DNA of 62,872 nt from Dolichospermum sp. FACHB-1091 (GTDB taxonomy: Bacteria > Cyanobacteriota > Cyanobacteriia > Cyanobacteriales > Nostocaceae). The stretch covers positions 1 to 62,872 of the forward strand of contig NZ_JACJSB010000027.1 in NCBI RefSeq assembly GCF_014697585.1, in the 5' to 3' direction. Both the position numbers and the translations under genes were made by a program. The notes beneath the pieces are model-generated. The model was not told the origin of the DNA. It worked only from the letters and a program-made list of their open reading frames with translations, and searched no databases. Below, piece by piece: positions 44,501 through 52,966 of this stretch (within the stretch, counting starts at the first letter, position 1; every line of letters starts with the position of its first letter).

Positions 44501-45856
44501 ATGTCAGTCTCTGCCACTATCTCTCAACTGGTTGAAGTTCTTATAGCTGAACCTGTGAATGTATCTGTATCTAGTTTAGCTCAGTTGGCTATTGGAATAC
44601 AAACAGATACCCGCATTTTGCAACCGGGTGAAGTCTTTTTGGCTTTGCGAGGGGAAAAGTTTGACGGACATGATTTTGTCCCCACAGCGATCGCTAAAAG
44701 GGCTATATTGGCTATAGTTGATTATGGCTATGAAAATCCGGGGTTTCCAGTTTTGCGGGTTAAAGATACTTTAAAAGCATACCAGCAAATTGCTCAATGG
44801 TGGCGGGAAAGCTTTTCTATTCCCGTAATTGGTATTACTGGTTCAGTAGGTAAAACCACTACTAAAGAACTAATTTCCGCAGTTTTGGCTACAAAAGGAA
44901 AAGTCCATAAAACCTATGGTAATTTTAATAATGAAATAGGTGTTCCCAAAACTCTTTTAGAATTGACGAAAGAAGATGATTTTGCAGTCATAGAAATGGC
45001 TATGCGGGGTAGGGGACAAATTGCCGAACTCACAGAAATTACTAAACCGACAATTGGGGTAATTACTAATGTGGGAACAGCCCATATTGAATTACTTGGT
45101 TCAGAAGTAGCAATTGCTGAAGCTAAATGTGAATTATTAGCGACAATGCCAGATCATAGTACCGCCATTCTTAATTATGATAATCCATTATTAATGGAAA
45201 TGGCCGCGAAATTTTGGCAGGGAAAAGTTATTAGTTATGGCTTTTCTGGTGGTGATATTCAAGGAAAATTAATTAATAATGAAACTGTAGAAATTGCTGG
45301 AATGGGTCTACCTTTGCCTTTACCTGGTCGTCATAATGCTAGTAATTTTTTAGCAGCTTTAGCCGTAGCTCAGGTATTAGAAATTGATTGGCAATTATTA
45401 CAATCTGGTATCATGGTAAATATGCCCACAGGTAGAAGTCAACGCTTCACTTTACCTCATGATATCGTGATTTTAGATGAAACCTATAATGCCGCCCCAG
45501 AAGCCATGTTAGCCGCTTTACAGTTGTTAGCTGACACACCAGGAAAGCGGAAAATTGCGGTTTTAGGGGCTATGAAAGAATTAGGAGAAAGATCCGCAGA
45601 ACTACATCAAAAAGTCGGAGAAATGGTCAAAAATTTGCATCTTGATGGGTTATTAGTATTAGTTGATGGTCAAGATGCGGAAATTATTGCTAATAGTGCT
45701 GATAATATATTTTGTGAATGTTTTAGCACTCATGCTGATTTGGTAACAAGATTAAAAACATTTATGCAAACAGGAGATTGCTTATTATTCAAAGCTGCCC
45801 ATTCTGTGGGATTAGATCGAGTTGTCAATCAATTACGGGCAGAATTTACGAATTAA
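44501..45856 (+). CDS. murF: UDP-N-acetylmuramoyl-tripeptide--D-alanyl-D-alanine ligase
   Basis: MurF adds D-Ala-D-Ala to the peptidoglycan precursor in the cytoplasm. The 451-residue protein has the N-terminal MurF uridine-binding segment (QTDTRILQPGEVFLALRGEKFDGHDF). The ATP-binding GITGSVGKTTTKEL, the family AVIEMAMRGRGQIAELT, and the C-terminal domain with LDETYNAAPEAMLAAL follow. All three Mur-ligase domains are present and the length is typical. Confidence 0.96.
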   Translation: MSVSATISQLVEVLIAEPVNVSVSSLAQLAIGIQTDTRILQPGEVFLALRGEKFDGHDFVPTAIAKRAILAIVDYGYENPGFPVLRVKDTLKAYQQIAQWWRESFSIPVIGITGSVGKTTTKELISAVLATKGKVHKTYGNFNNEIGVPKTLLELTKEDDFAVIEMAMRGRGQIAELTEITKPTIGVITNVGTAHIELLGSEVAIAEAKCELLATMPDHSTAILNYDNPLLMEMAAKFWQGKVISYGFSGGDIQGKLINNETVEIAGMGLPLPLPGRHNASNFLAALAVAQVLEIDWQLLQSGIMVNMPTGRSQRFTLPHDIVILDETYNAAPEAMLAALQLLADTPGKRKIAVLGAMKELGERSAELHQKVGEMVKNLHLDGLLVLVDGQDAEIIANSADNIFCECFSTHADLVTRLKTFMQTGDCLLFKAAHSVGLDRVVNQLRAEFTN

Positions 45857-46227
45857 AGACAATTGAATATTGGGTTTAGATATGTTGTCTATCTCATGTA
45901 CTTTAGACAAAATAAACTTAATTAAGTCGGTATTTTCCGTAGATCTAATCCACAATAAAAATGACATCTTTTGTAGAGATGTTGCATGAAACATCTCTAA
46001 AATATGTTCCTGGTAAGTATCAAAAACTGTCAATTAACAAACATTTTTAACTGCTAATTACCATGAATAACTAGACAAAAATAGTTGAATTAAGTCTTAT
46101 CTATTGAGGTCAAAGCCTTGAATTTATCAATTATTTTGGGAAGAATCAGAAATAAGGTTAGTCCATAGCAAGTCTAATCTCATTTGTCTTTTGTCAAGAC
46201 AATTTATCAAATCAAGGAGTAATTATC
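45857..46227. other. intergenic region upstream of the double-glycine peptide gene
   Basis: This 371-base gap contains a hairpin AGAGATGTT...AACATCTCT at 45975-45998, one of a family also seen at 32500 and 62660. A strong ribosome-binding site AAGGAG (46214-46219) serves the peptide gene at 46228. Promoter elements are not obvious. Confidence 0.4.
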
Positions 46228-46407
46228 ATGGCTAATATCCAAATATCTGCATTAGTTCCTGTCGGTTATGATTTATTTAATGATGCTACTAGTTTTCTTG
46301 ATGAACTAGTTACCGAGGAAGTAAAAACCGTTGTTGGTGGAGGTTATTATGGTTGTTATTCTCATCACGGTTACTATCACCGTAATTACTACGGTTATCG
46401 TTGGTAA
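46228..46407 (+). CDS. putative RiPP/bacteriocin precursor peptide with double-glycine leader
   Basis: This is a 59-residue peptide gene with AAGGAG eight bases before its ATG. The leader (residues 1-38) reads NIQISALVPVGYDLF, then a stretch containing TSFLDELVTEEVKTVVGG. An LFxDxxSFLxEL...VxGG leader is typical of cyanobacterial double-glycine precursors that are cleaved by C39-type exporters. The remaining 21 residues are extraordinary in composition: eight Tyr, five Gly, three His, one Cys and a terminal Arg-Trp (GYYGCYSHHGYYHRNYYGYR). No modifying enzyme or exporter is adjacent. The class is inferred from the leader, and no function is known. Confidence 0.75.
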   Translation: MANIQISALVPVGYDLFNDATSFLDELVTEEVKTVVGGGYYGCYSHHGYYHRNYYGYRW

Positions 46408-46549
46408 AAGTAAAAAAATAGCTGTTAACTAATAGCTATCAAAAATAGTCAGAATAGTAATTTATATTTTTAGGTACTATTCTGACTGTTAATAAAAAAA
46501 GCCAAATATCCAGTTTTTGGTATTACTGAAATTTTGACTTTTGTTGAAG

Positions 46550-46879
46550 TTATTTATGAAGAGAAAACAATTGTAGAGAATTTCTGCGCCAGATAATTAG
46601 TAAAAGATTAGTCAATAAACAAGTAACTGCTAGGGACAATAAGATATAAGTTGGTGTCATGACCACACCAATCATAAACCAAGTATAAACGTGCAGCACC
46701 ATGACACTGGCAAATAAACAGGCTAATCCTGTAGATATCCATACTTGACCAAGGGGACGATTTAGGAACGTGAGGATAATCGTTAATAAGGTTGTCAGGA
46801 TATTGGCTGGGACAAGAAAGGCACAAATACCTATACAGTTGTTGCGGGAAAACTCAGCTAAGGTGTTGAAATCTAACAT
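46550..46879 (-). CDS. small hypothetical membrane protein
   Basis: This 109-residue protein has three to four hydrophobic segments (about residues 17-40, 46-65 and 70-96) and little else. I do not recognise the family. It is convergent with the precursor-peptide gene, 142 bases away. An immunity or transport helper role for the peptide is conceivable but is not shown by the sequence. Confidence 0.55.
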   Translation of the reverse strand: MLDFNTLAEFSRNNCIGICAFLVPANILTTLLTIILTFLNRPLGQVWISTGLACLFASVMVLHVYTWFMIGVVMTPTYILLSLAVTCLLTNLLLIIWRRNSLQLFSLHK

Positions 46880-47182
46880 TGATTTTTGGGGATAATTGTA
46901 GGTTCTTATTATTAAGTTTTATTGTAAAGTGGATATTTTTTACACAACTAAACTCATCTTACCTTAAAAGTGAGTAATCAGAGCATTTATGTTACTTTTT
47001 TTAAAGAATTAGGTCTACAGGACGTACGCAACTGGCACAGTGAAAGGCTTGCGGCGACACTGTCTTCAGAACCATTATGTACATGATGAGGATAGGTTAC
47101 AATTTCAGGATGATGGGGTGCATGATCCCAGCGTTTGATTAATTCTCTGTTCTTTTTTTGCTAATGAAAACTATATTTAATT

Positions 47183-47323
47183 ACAGCACTTCCCGATGTT
47201 ATGAGGTACAAGAACCCCAGCCCCAACCCCCTCCAATATCAAAAGTTTATCCTTTTCTTCCCCCGCAGCGGGGGGATTGAGGAGGGGGCAAATGAAGTAC
47301 CTCATAAGAGCGGAAACCCATGT
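47183..47323. mobile_element. MITE-like element A, full copy 2
   Basis: The left end ACAGCACTTCCCGATGTTAT and the right end CTCATAAGAGCGGAAACCCA are shared with the copy at 27601-27753. The internal palindrome differs by short deletions (141 versus 153 bp). It is noncoding. Confidence 0.85.
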
Positions 47324-47412
47324 ATTTATACTTGTCCAGATTCTATTTTAAAAAACTCAAACATTTCTAAAAATTTACTATCTTTTAACGTCAAACGATA
47401 ACGCCATAGTTC

Positions 47413-47475
47413 TTTTATTTGCCAGATTTGTGCGGTTTGATGCACCTTACTAATGTGCCCGTTGGGTAAGTCCTG
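47413..47475. repeat. 60-bp direct repeat, copy 1 (copy 2 at 48988-49048)
   Basis: TTTATTTGCCAGATTTGTGC begins both copies, which then diverge gradually (GATGCACCTTACTAATGTGCC here, GACGCAGTTTACCAATGTGCC there). Each ends in GTTGGGTAA-TCCT. The two copies flank the ferredoxin and cysE genes in direct orientation. Confidence 0.8.
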
Positions 47476-47559
47476 ACTAGAAAAGGTCAACTAATCGTTT
47501 TGCCATTTGGTAAAGATATTGTTGATGTGGTAGGCTGAAAGCTGCTGTAAAACTGAGAA

Positions 47560-47799
47560 ATGATTATGCAAATTACTTTTTTACCAGATTATGTGATCGT
47601 TAATGCTGAAGTAGGAGAATCGTTATTAGATGTAGCAGAACGGGCTGGAGTATCAATTCCTACGGGTTGTCTGATGGGAACTTGTCACGCTTGTACCGTA
47701 GAATTAGATAATGGAGAAATCGTCCGGGCTTGTATTAGCGCAGTACCACCGAGAAAAGAGAAATTAACCATACATCTTTTTAGTGATCCAACTTGGTAA
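47560..47799 (+). CDS. [2Fe-2S] ferredoxin, short plant type
   Basis: This 79-residue ferredoxin has the cluster ligands in the order GCLMGTCHACTVEL and then RACIS, which is a Cys-x4-Cys-x2-Cys...Cys arrangement. It lacks the C-terminal extension of the photosynthetic PetF and is closer to short ferredoxins of unknown redox partners. A second in-frame ATG at 47566 (MQITFLPDYV) gives a more usual N terminus. It is preceded by repeats and followed, after 307 bases, by cysE. Confidence 0.88.
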   Translation: MIMQITFLPDYVIVNAEVGESLLDVAERAGVSIPTGCLMGTCHACTVELDNGEIVRACISAVPPRKEKLTIHLFSDPTW

Positions 47800-48106
47800 T
47801 TAGGGCTGGCTGAAAAAGTGGGGGTAAGATCAGGAATCTTTAGTTATTCAATCAAGATGCAATTATTGTTGTTTTTAATTAGCAAAAATATAATTTTTAA
47901 TAATCATGACATAGTAAATTTGATCTAGACTATCAATATAAAGCATTAAATTATTTACTGCGTACTACGTATCCCTTAGCTGCGCCCGCGGAAGCCATTG
48001 CTCGTCCCAGTTGCATAAGTCCTGTTAACAACTAGCCCATCTCTAATCACCAAATCAAGATAATATGGGAGAGTGGCTTGTTGTGCTATCTAAGGGTACT
48101 ATATCA
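47800..48106. other. intergenic region, nothing recognised
   Basis: About 300 AT-rich bases separate the ferredoxin and cysE genes. I see no gene, hairpin family member or clear regulatory site, apart from a GC-rich patch near 47980-48010. Confidence 0.3.
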
Positions 48107-48859
48107 ATGTTCTCTAGACTCCGTGCCGATTTTCGTATTATCTTTGAACGTGACCCCGCAGCCCGGAATTGGTTGGAGGTTTTATTCTGCTATCCTGGGT
48201 TGCAAGCGTTAATTTTCCACCGCTTTGCACACAGGTTGCGTAGTTTTGGTATTCCTTTTTTCCCCCGCTTGATTTCTCATATCGCTCGGTTTTTAACTGG
48301 TATTGAAATTCACCCCGGGGCAGTAATTGGTCAAGGCGTATTTATTGACCACGGAATGGGCGTAGTGATTGGTGAAACAGCCATTATCGGCAACTACGCG
48401 CTGATTTATCAAGGTGTCACTCTGGGGGGAACAGGTAAAGAAAGCGGTAAACGTCACCCGACATTAGGTGAAAATGTTGTGGTTGGCGCTGGTGCAAAAG
48501 TTTTAGGAAATATCGAAATTGGTGATAATGTCCGTATTGGTGCTGGTTCAGTGGTGTTGAGAAATGTACCATCTAGTTGTACAGTTGTCGGTGTCCCTGG
48601 GCGCATTATTTACCGTTCTGGAGTGCGGGTTGCACCTCTAGAACATAGTAATTTACCAGACTCAGAAGCCCAAGTAATTCGCGCTTTAGTTGACCGGATT
48701 GAAGCACTAGAAGCCCAAATTGAATCCCTCCAAAATCCTGGGAAAACTCCGGTTTTAATTGGTAAATTACCGCAAAAAAATGAGTTACCAAAAGAACATA
48801 ATTTCTGTAATCTCCGAGATAAAAAGATTCAGGAATTTTTTGACGGTGCGGGAATCTAG
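48107..48859 (+). CDS. cysE: serine O-acetyltransferase CysE
   Basis: CysE makes O-acetylserine for cysteine synthesis. The protein has the helical N-terminal domain ([43 protein letters not shown]). The left-handed beta-helix of hexapeptide repeats follows ([57 protein letters not shown]). I chose ATG 48107 (250 residues) because family members start near [12 protein letters not shown] and an AAGGG lies ten bases ahead. An upstream ATG at 48065 would add 14 residues. The C-terminal tail past residue 200 is variable. Confidence 0.94.
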   Translation: MFSRLRADFRIIFERDPAARNWLEVLFCYPGLQALIFHRFAHRLRSFGIPFFPRLISHIARFLTGIEIHPGAVIGQGVFIDHGMGVVIGETAIIGNYALIYQGVTLGGTGKESGKRHPTLGENVVVGAGAKVLGNIEIGDNVRIGAGSVVLRNVPSSCTVVGVPGRIIYRSGVRVAPLEHSNLPDSEAQVIRALVDRIEALEAQIESLQNPGKTPVLIGKLPQKNELPKEHNFCNLRDKKIQEFFDGAGI

Positions 48860-49297
48860 AAATCCAGAAATCCAGAAATTCAACTTACGGGTTTATTTCT
48901 TCAACTAACCATTCTTGTTTTTCATAGGACTTACACAAGTGTCACACCAAAAATCTATTGTAGGGTGCATCAGATATCAAAAATCCGTTTATTTGCCAGA
49001 TTTGTGCGGTTTGACGCAGTTTACCAATGTGCCAGTTGGGTAATTCCTAGTTTTGTAAAAACCGTGGAATGATTGATTTTCAATGTATTTATAGATTTTA
49101 CATTTCGTTACATGGATTGAATTTTTAATGCCAACTTACTTAGCTATAAAAGTTATCTGTGAGGACAGAGAAAAGGCAAGGGTTGAGGTGATCTGTTGGG
49201 AGCAAATTTTCCTATATTTACAGGAAAAATGCTGATTTTTAAGCCGTTACTACCCAAAAACCTGGCACTTTTTGCTCATAATTGGAAGAATAGCGTA
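48860..49297. other. intergenic region with repeat copy 2
   Basis: This contains the second copy of the 60-bp repeat (48988-49048), a degenerate AGGACTTACACAAGTGTCAC fragment like the end of the 114-bp mobile repeat (from about 48926), and the upstream region of the TPR gene. No gene is seen. Confidence 0.45.
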
Positions 49298-49924
49298 ATG
49301 AAAAAATGGAAATTAACAATTACAACTCTGATACTAGGAACTATCTTATATAGCCCCCAAGTGACTGCTAAAAATTCGGCAAATATTTCCGATTATAGAA
49401 TCAAATCATCGCTGTTAGCACAAGCTGATAAAAAAGAGGCTATCATCTATTTTCATAGAGGAATTAACCGCCATACATCAGGAGATATCAAAGGAGCAAT
49501 TGAAGAATATAATCAAGCTTTAAAGTTACGTCCTGATTTTGCTGAAGTTTACTATAAACGAGGAATATCTCGCTATAAATTGGGAGATTTAAAAGGAGCG
49601 ATTTTAGATTATAATCAAGCAATTAGCCTAAATCCTAATTATGCGGGTGTTTATAATCATCGGGGATTTACCCGTCATGATTTGGGAGATTTCCCAGGAG
49701 CTATTAGAGATTTTAACCAAGCATTAAAGCTTAATCCTAACTTTCCTGAAGCTTACCAAAATCGAGGCATTACTCGCAATGCTTTAGGTGATAAACAGGG
49801 AGCAATTAGCGATTTAAAAGTAGCAGCTAACTTATTTCAAAAACAAAAAAGAATCAGTAATTATCAAGAGGTAATTGATCTTATTAATAAGCTCCCAGAT
49901 TTGTCTAAGAAGTCGGGGAGCTAG
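49298..49924 (+). CDS. exported TPR-repeat protein
   Basis: I chose the ATG at 49298, which opens a clear signal peptide (MKKWKLTITTLILGTILYSP, cleavage near VTA). Upstream in-frame sequence from a TTG at 49196 would bury it. The mature part has four to five TPR motifs of 34 residues (AIIYFHRGINRHTSGDIKGAIEEYNQALKLRPDF and repeats). It probably binds partner proteins outside the cytoplasm. The last ten residues (LPDLSKKSGS) are encoded by a palindromic repeat element, so the natural C terminus was probably replaced or extended. Confidence 0.85.
   Translation: MKKWKLTITTLILGTILYSPQVTAKNSANISDYRIKSSLLAQADKKEAIIYFHRGINRHTSGDIKGAIEEYNQALKLRPDFAEVYYKRGISRYKLGDLKGAILDYNQAISLNPNYAGVYNHRGFTRHDLGDFPGAIRDFNQALKLNPNFPEAYQNRGITRNALGDKQGAISDLKVAANLFQKQKRISNYQEVIDLINKLPDLSKKSGS
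49891..49921 (+). terminator. palindromic hairpin overlapping the TPR gene 3' end
   Basis: GCTCCCAGATTTGTCTAAGAAGTCGGGGAGC folds with an outer stem CTCCC/GGGAG. It belongs to the GAAGTCGGG family seen at 5841, 19535 and 61075. It overlaps the last codons and lies between convergent genes. Confidence 0.6.
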
Positions 49925-49936
49925 ATATTGGTTAAA

Positions 49937-50722
49937 TTATAACCAGGTTGCAAAATCGTAAGTAAAATGAGAAAGTGAGATTAGTTGAATGCGGGAATCA
50001 TTTTTTCCTGCTTCCCGTTCTAATTGAGTATTATAACCCCAATCTGCGAGAAAAAGTTTTACATGATTTAAGTCTGATTGTTGTTGCACTAATTGTAAAG
50101 TTTTTAGTCTATCTTCAACAAACCATAAATTAACAGTTTGGGTATTTGCTTTCTTGATTAATTCCCGCAAAGTTACATATTTTGGGCGTTTTACTTCTTT
50201 ACCAAAAATATTTTCTGATGGTAAATTAACTCCTTCTTGTTGTAACAATTGCTTGACAAATCGCCCTTCTTTAGTAGTGACAATATATAACTGAACTTCA
50301 GTCTCAAGAGTTATTTTCAGTCTTTCAATGACACCAGGATAAAATCTATGTAGACTTAACCAACCATCTAAATCTTTCTCAATCCATTCATCTCGCAAAT
50401 TATCTAATTGTGTAGAAACTGCTTTTGCTTCTAAGTTATTTGCTACTAAAATTTCGGCGGTAATAGTTGTCCATGATTGCAGGATTTGAGCATCAGAAAA
50501 ACCTGCAATTAAAGCTTTAATTAAAATAGGCATTTCCCAACCCGTTTCAATTACAGGACGTAAGCGATAGAATCTCAAAGCTAAATCATCTGGTAGTGTA
50601 TCGTCAACCGGCGACCAAATTTGACAGTAGGTACGCCATGCTACCTCAAAATATTCAATTAGTCCATCGCAAACCACTCCATCAAAGTCTAAAGCCAAAA
50701 TCGTGGGACTATTTGCTGTCAT
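49937..50722 (-). CDS. HAD-superfamily hydrolase
   Basis: From the ATG at 50722 the protein has 261 residues and opens ILALDFDGVVCDG, the HAD motif I with nucleophile Asp. Motif II is LYIVTTKEGRFVKQLL. Motif III/IV includes KRPKYVTLRELIKKA and WFVEDRLKTLQLV. It resembles phosphoglycolate-phosphatase-like enzymes of cyanobacteria, but the substrate is not evident. Upstream in-frame sequence to 50824 is AT-rich and unlikely to be translated. Confidence 0.87.
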   Translation of the reverse strand: MTANSPTILALDFDGVVCDGLIEYFEVAWRTYCQIWSPVDDTLPDDLALRFYRLRPVIETGWEMPILIKALIAGFSDAQILQSWTTITAEILVANNLEAKAVSTQLDNLRDEWIEKDLDGWLSLHRFYPGVIERLKITLETEVQLYIVTTKEGRFVKQLLQQEGVNLPSENIFGKEVKRPKYVTLRELIKKANTQTVNLWFVEDRLKTLQLVQQQSDLNHVKLFLADWGYNTQLEREAGKNDSRIQLISLSHFTYDFATWL

Positions 50723-50893
50723 TGTTCTGAGGTGAAAAACTGCTTTTGTTAGTTTACCGCACCTTGATAGCCGGATATGTAGCGATAAACCTCTGAAATA
50801 GCAAATAAAAAATAAAATTATCAAAAATAAAATTATTTTAAAGTTTTTCAGTAGCCTTATGGAAATGGAGCAAAATATTGATGTATTAATATC

Positions 50894-51007
50894 AGGACTT
50901 ACGCAAAATATCTCTCAAACCCTCTTTTCTTCGTTCTCTTCGTTCCTATCCCTGACGGGACGCTCCGCGAACGTGGTTCATTATTCCGTGACTTGTGCGT
51001 AAGTCCT
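50894..51007. mobile_element. MITE-like element B, 114 bp, copy 1
   Basis: It begins AGGACTTACGCA and ends TGCGTAAGTCCT, perfect 12-bp inverted repeats. As far as I can compare by eye it is identical, in reverse complement, to 61779-61892 over all 114 bases. A partial relative starts at 24708. It is noncoding and lies downstream of mazG. Confidence 0.9.
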
Positions 51008-51031
51008 AGAATATTTAAATTCACCTGATGT

Positions 51032-51832
51032 CTAATGACCAAGTTGGGCTTTAGCCTGTTGCCACAGGGCTTCTAATTCTTCTAAACTATAATCTGTCAA
51101 CGGACGTTCAATCACATCCTCCATTTTTTGCAATCGTTGAATAAATCGCTGACTTGTCCCTTGTAAACCCGCACTAGGATCAAGTTTATGCCATCTGGCA
51201 ATTTGAATAATGGCAAATAGTAAATCACCTAATTCGGATTCTTGTCTTTCTTTGGTTTCTTCAGCTAAAGCCTGTTGAAATTCCCCTAACTCTTCATGAA
51301 ATTTGCCCCAAACTTCATCTACATTATTCCACTCAAAACCAACCTGAGCAGCTTTTTCAGATATCTTCATGGCCGCATTTAAGGGGGGAAGGCTACGACG
51401 ATAACGATTTAATTTATGACTGAGTTTTTGCTCTTCTACAGTTTCTCCTTTTTCTGCTGCTTTAATCGTTTCCCAATTTTTGTGTACCTCTTCCATACTG
51501 GCCACGGTAACATCAGCAAATACATGAGGATGACGGCGTATTAACTTTTGAGAAATACCCTCAGCTACTTCTTGCAGAGAAAAATCACCCGCTTCACTGG
51601 CAATTTGCGCCTGTAATACTACTTGTAATAATAAATCACCTAATTCTTCAGAAATAGCCTTTTTATCCCCAGTTTGAATTGCGTCTACTACCTCATAAGC
51701 CTCTTCAATTATATAGGGAGTTAGACTTGATGGGGTTTGTGCCAAGTCCCAAGGACAACCTTCAGGCGATCGCAATTTCGCTACTACATTTATTAACTCT
51801 TGTAATGCCGCTAAAGTCTGATTAACTTCCAT
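51032..51832 (-). CDS. mazG: nucleoside triphosphate pyrophosphohydrolase MazG
   Basis: MazG hydrolyses (d)NTPs to monophosphates and pyrophosphate. From ATG 51832 (MEVNQTLAALQELINVVAKL) the protein has 266 residues. It has two MazG domains: LRSPEGCPWDLAQTPSSLTPYIIEEAYEVVDAI...SEELGDLLLQVVLQAQIA, and a second with VDEVWGKFHEELGEFQQAL...ELGDLLFAIIQIA. The EExxE and ExxD metal motifs are intact. It starts four bases after the stop of the upstream DUF2227-like gene. Confidence 0.94.
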   Translation of the reverse strand: MEVNQTLAALQELINVVAKLRSPEGCPWDLAQTPSSLTPYIIEEAYEVVDAIQTGDKKAISEELGDLLLQVVLQAQIASEAGDFSLQEVAEGISQKLIRRHPHVFADVTVASMEEVHKNWETIKAAEKGETVEEQKLSHKLNRYRRSLPPLNAAMKISEKAAQVGFEWNNVDEVWGKFHEELGEFQQALAEETKERQESELGDLLFAIIQIARWHKLDPSAGLQGTSQRFIQRLQKMEDVIERPLTDYSLEELEALWQQAKAQLGH

Positions 51833-51836
51833 ATTT

Positions 51837-52421
51837 TTACCGCTTTTTGACACTGCGACGACTGGGGCTAACTTTACGTTTTTTAATTTTGCCACGGGGG
51901 AGTAAACCTTGAATACCCTGTTTTTGAAAGCGTTTATAACCAGAAACAGTCCAATCACTACAAGAATGGCTCATTGCACCGAGTTCGCAACCGAGAAATA
52001 GGGCAAAAAATTCTCCATAATATATATAGATGGTCTTCCCCACAGTTCCCCACACTTCCCCCCAGTTCCAAGCCACATTTCCCAACTTGGTGAAAATCAT
52101 CACCAGCACAATGGCCACCAATGCCAAAAAAGTTGTCAGATACACCACTCTTAATGTTGTACCAATAATCGGACCGTGAGATAAAAAAGACCGATGGCGC
52201 AGACTTTTTTGATAAGGTAGCCAAATCCACCGCAGAAAACCCCAACGCTGAAATTGACGGGAGTAAATATCCAAATCGGGACCAAACATCAGCCCCCCAA
52301 ACATAAACCCACCCGCCACTAACAAAGTCATATTACTGCTGTGAGTGGAAATCAATGTTATACCCGCTACAACAGGCATAGACCAGATAGTAATGCGATC
52401 GTGCGTTTGACCAGAGGGCAT
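51837..52421 (-). CDS. DUF2227-like membrane metal-binding protein
   Basis: This 194-residue protein starts MPSGQTHDRITIWSMPVV and has about four hydrophobic segments. Conserved acidic and histidine groups occur in GGLMFGPDLDIYSRQFQRWGFLRWIW, SLRHRSFLSHGP and LGCELGAMSHSCSD. This is the pattern of the putative metal-binding DUF2227 family, related to membrane-bound hydrolases. The function is unknown. It is tightly coupled to mazG. Confidence 0.85.
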   Translation of the reverse strand: MPSGQTHDRITIWSMPVVAGITLISTHSSNMTLLVAGGFMFGGLMFGPDLDIYSRQFQRWGFLRWIWLPYQKSLRHRSFLSHGPIIGTTLRVVYLTTFLALVAIVLVMIFTKLGNVAWNWGEVWGTVGKTIYIYYGEFFALFLGCELGAMSHSCSDWTVSGYKRFQKQGIQGLLPRGKIKKRKVSPSRRSVKKR

Positions 52422-52529
52422 CTTAGAAAATTAAAAATATCAAATTAACAGTAAAACCCTGAATTAGTATAGCTCAATCCCGTTCACATCAGCCTTTCCC
52501 AATCTCCAAAAAAAATTTTCTCAAAAGAC

Positions 52530-52559
52530 TTGCAAAATTTTCAAAGGCTATGCTATATT
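52530..52559 (+). promoter_or_regulatory. sigma-70-type promoter for tRNA-Val
   Basis: A -35 box TTGCAA (52530-52535) and a -10 box TATATT (52554-52559) are separated by 18 bases. They lie 17 bases before the tRNA. This is a close match to the consensus. Confidence 0.65.
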
Positions 52560-52576
52560 AATTGAGTGAGAAAAAC

Positions 52577-52649
<73 letters not shown>

Positions 52650-52701
52650 TTTATAAAAACACAATCCCGTTTTGATAGCAGTTTACAACTCGTTTGTGAA
52701 C

Positions 52702-52806
52702 TGCTAAAACGTTTTGTAGCTAAATTTTCAATTTCATTGATTTTCACCCACCTTTGCTAACTTTATACTGGAAACCCGCGCAGGTGGGTTTTTTTATGGC
52801 TGCTGT
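52702..52806. repeat. 105-bp direct repeat, left copy, downstream of tRNA-Val
   Basis: It matches 53734-53838 with about seven mismatches by eye, including the shared TAGCTAAATTTTCAATTTCA and the terminator with TTTTTTTATGGCTGCTGT. It is preceded by a 27-base palindrome (52678-52704) whose counterpart at the right copy is in inverted orientation. Confidence 0.9.
52747..52795 (+). terminator. rho-independent terminator of tRNA-Val
   Basis: CCCACCT (52747-52753) pairs with AGGTGGG (52782-52788) and is followed by seven T residues. The loop is long (28 bases), with a smaller inner pairing possible. Confidence 0.7.
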
Positions 52807-52966
52807 TTCTTATTTTTGCGCTTTTCTATATATCTTAGTAGACTTTTATGCAAGGGTTTTTACCCGTTTTAACTCTTTTTCTTGCACCTATTCATCTTCT
52901 ATCCCCCTCAAGTCATTGATTTGTCACGGTGTTTATTCAGCAAGCCCTAGTTAGGTAATGCTTTTA

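Larger units (their letters stand above)
46880..47559. other. intergenic region with mobile repeats
   Basis: This 680-base gap holds MITE-like element A copy 2 (47183-47323) and one copy of a 60-bp repeat (47413-47475) found again at 48988-49048. I see no gene. Confidence 0.5.
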
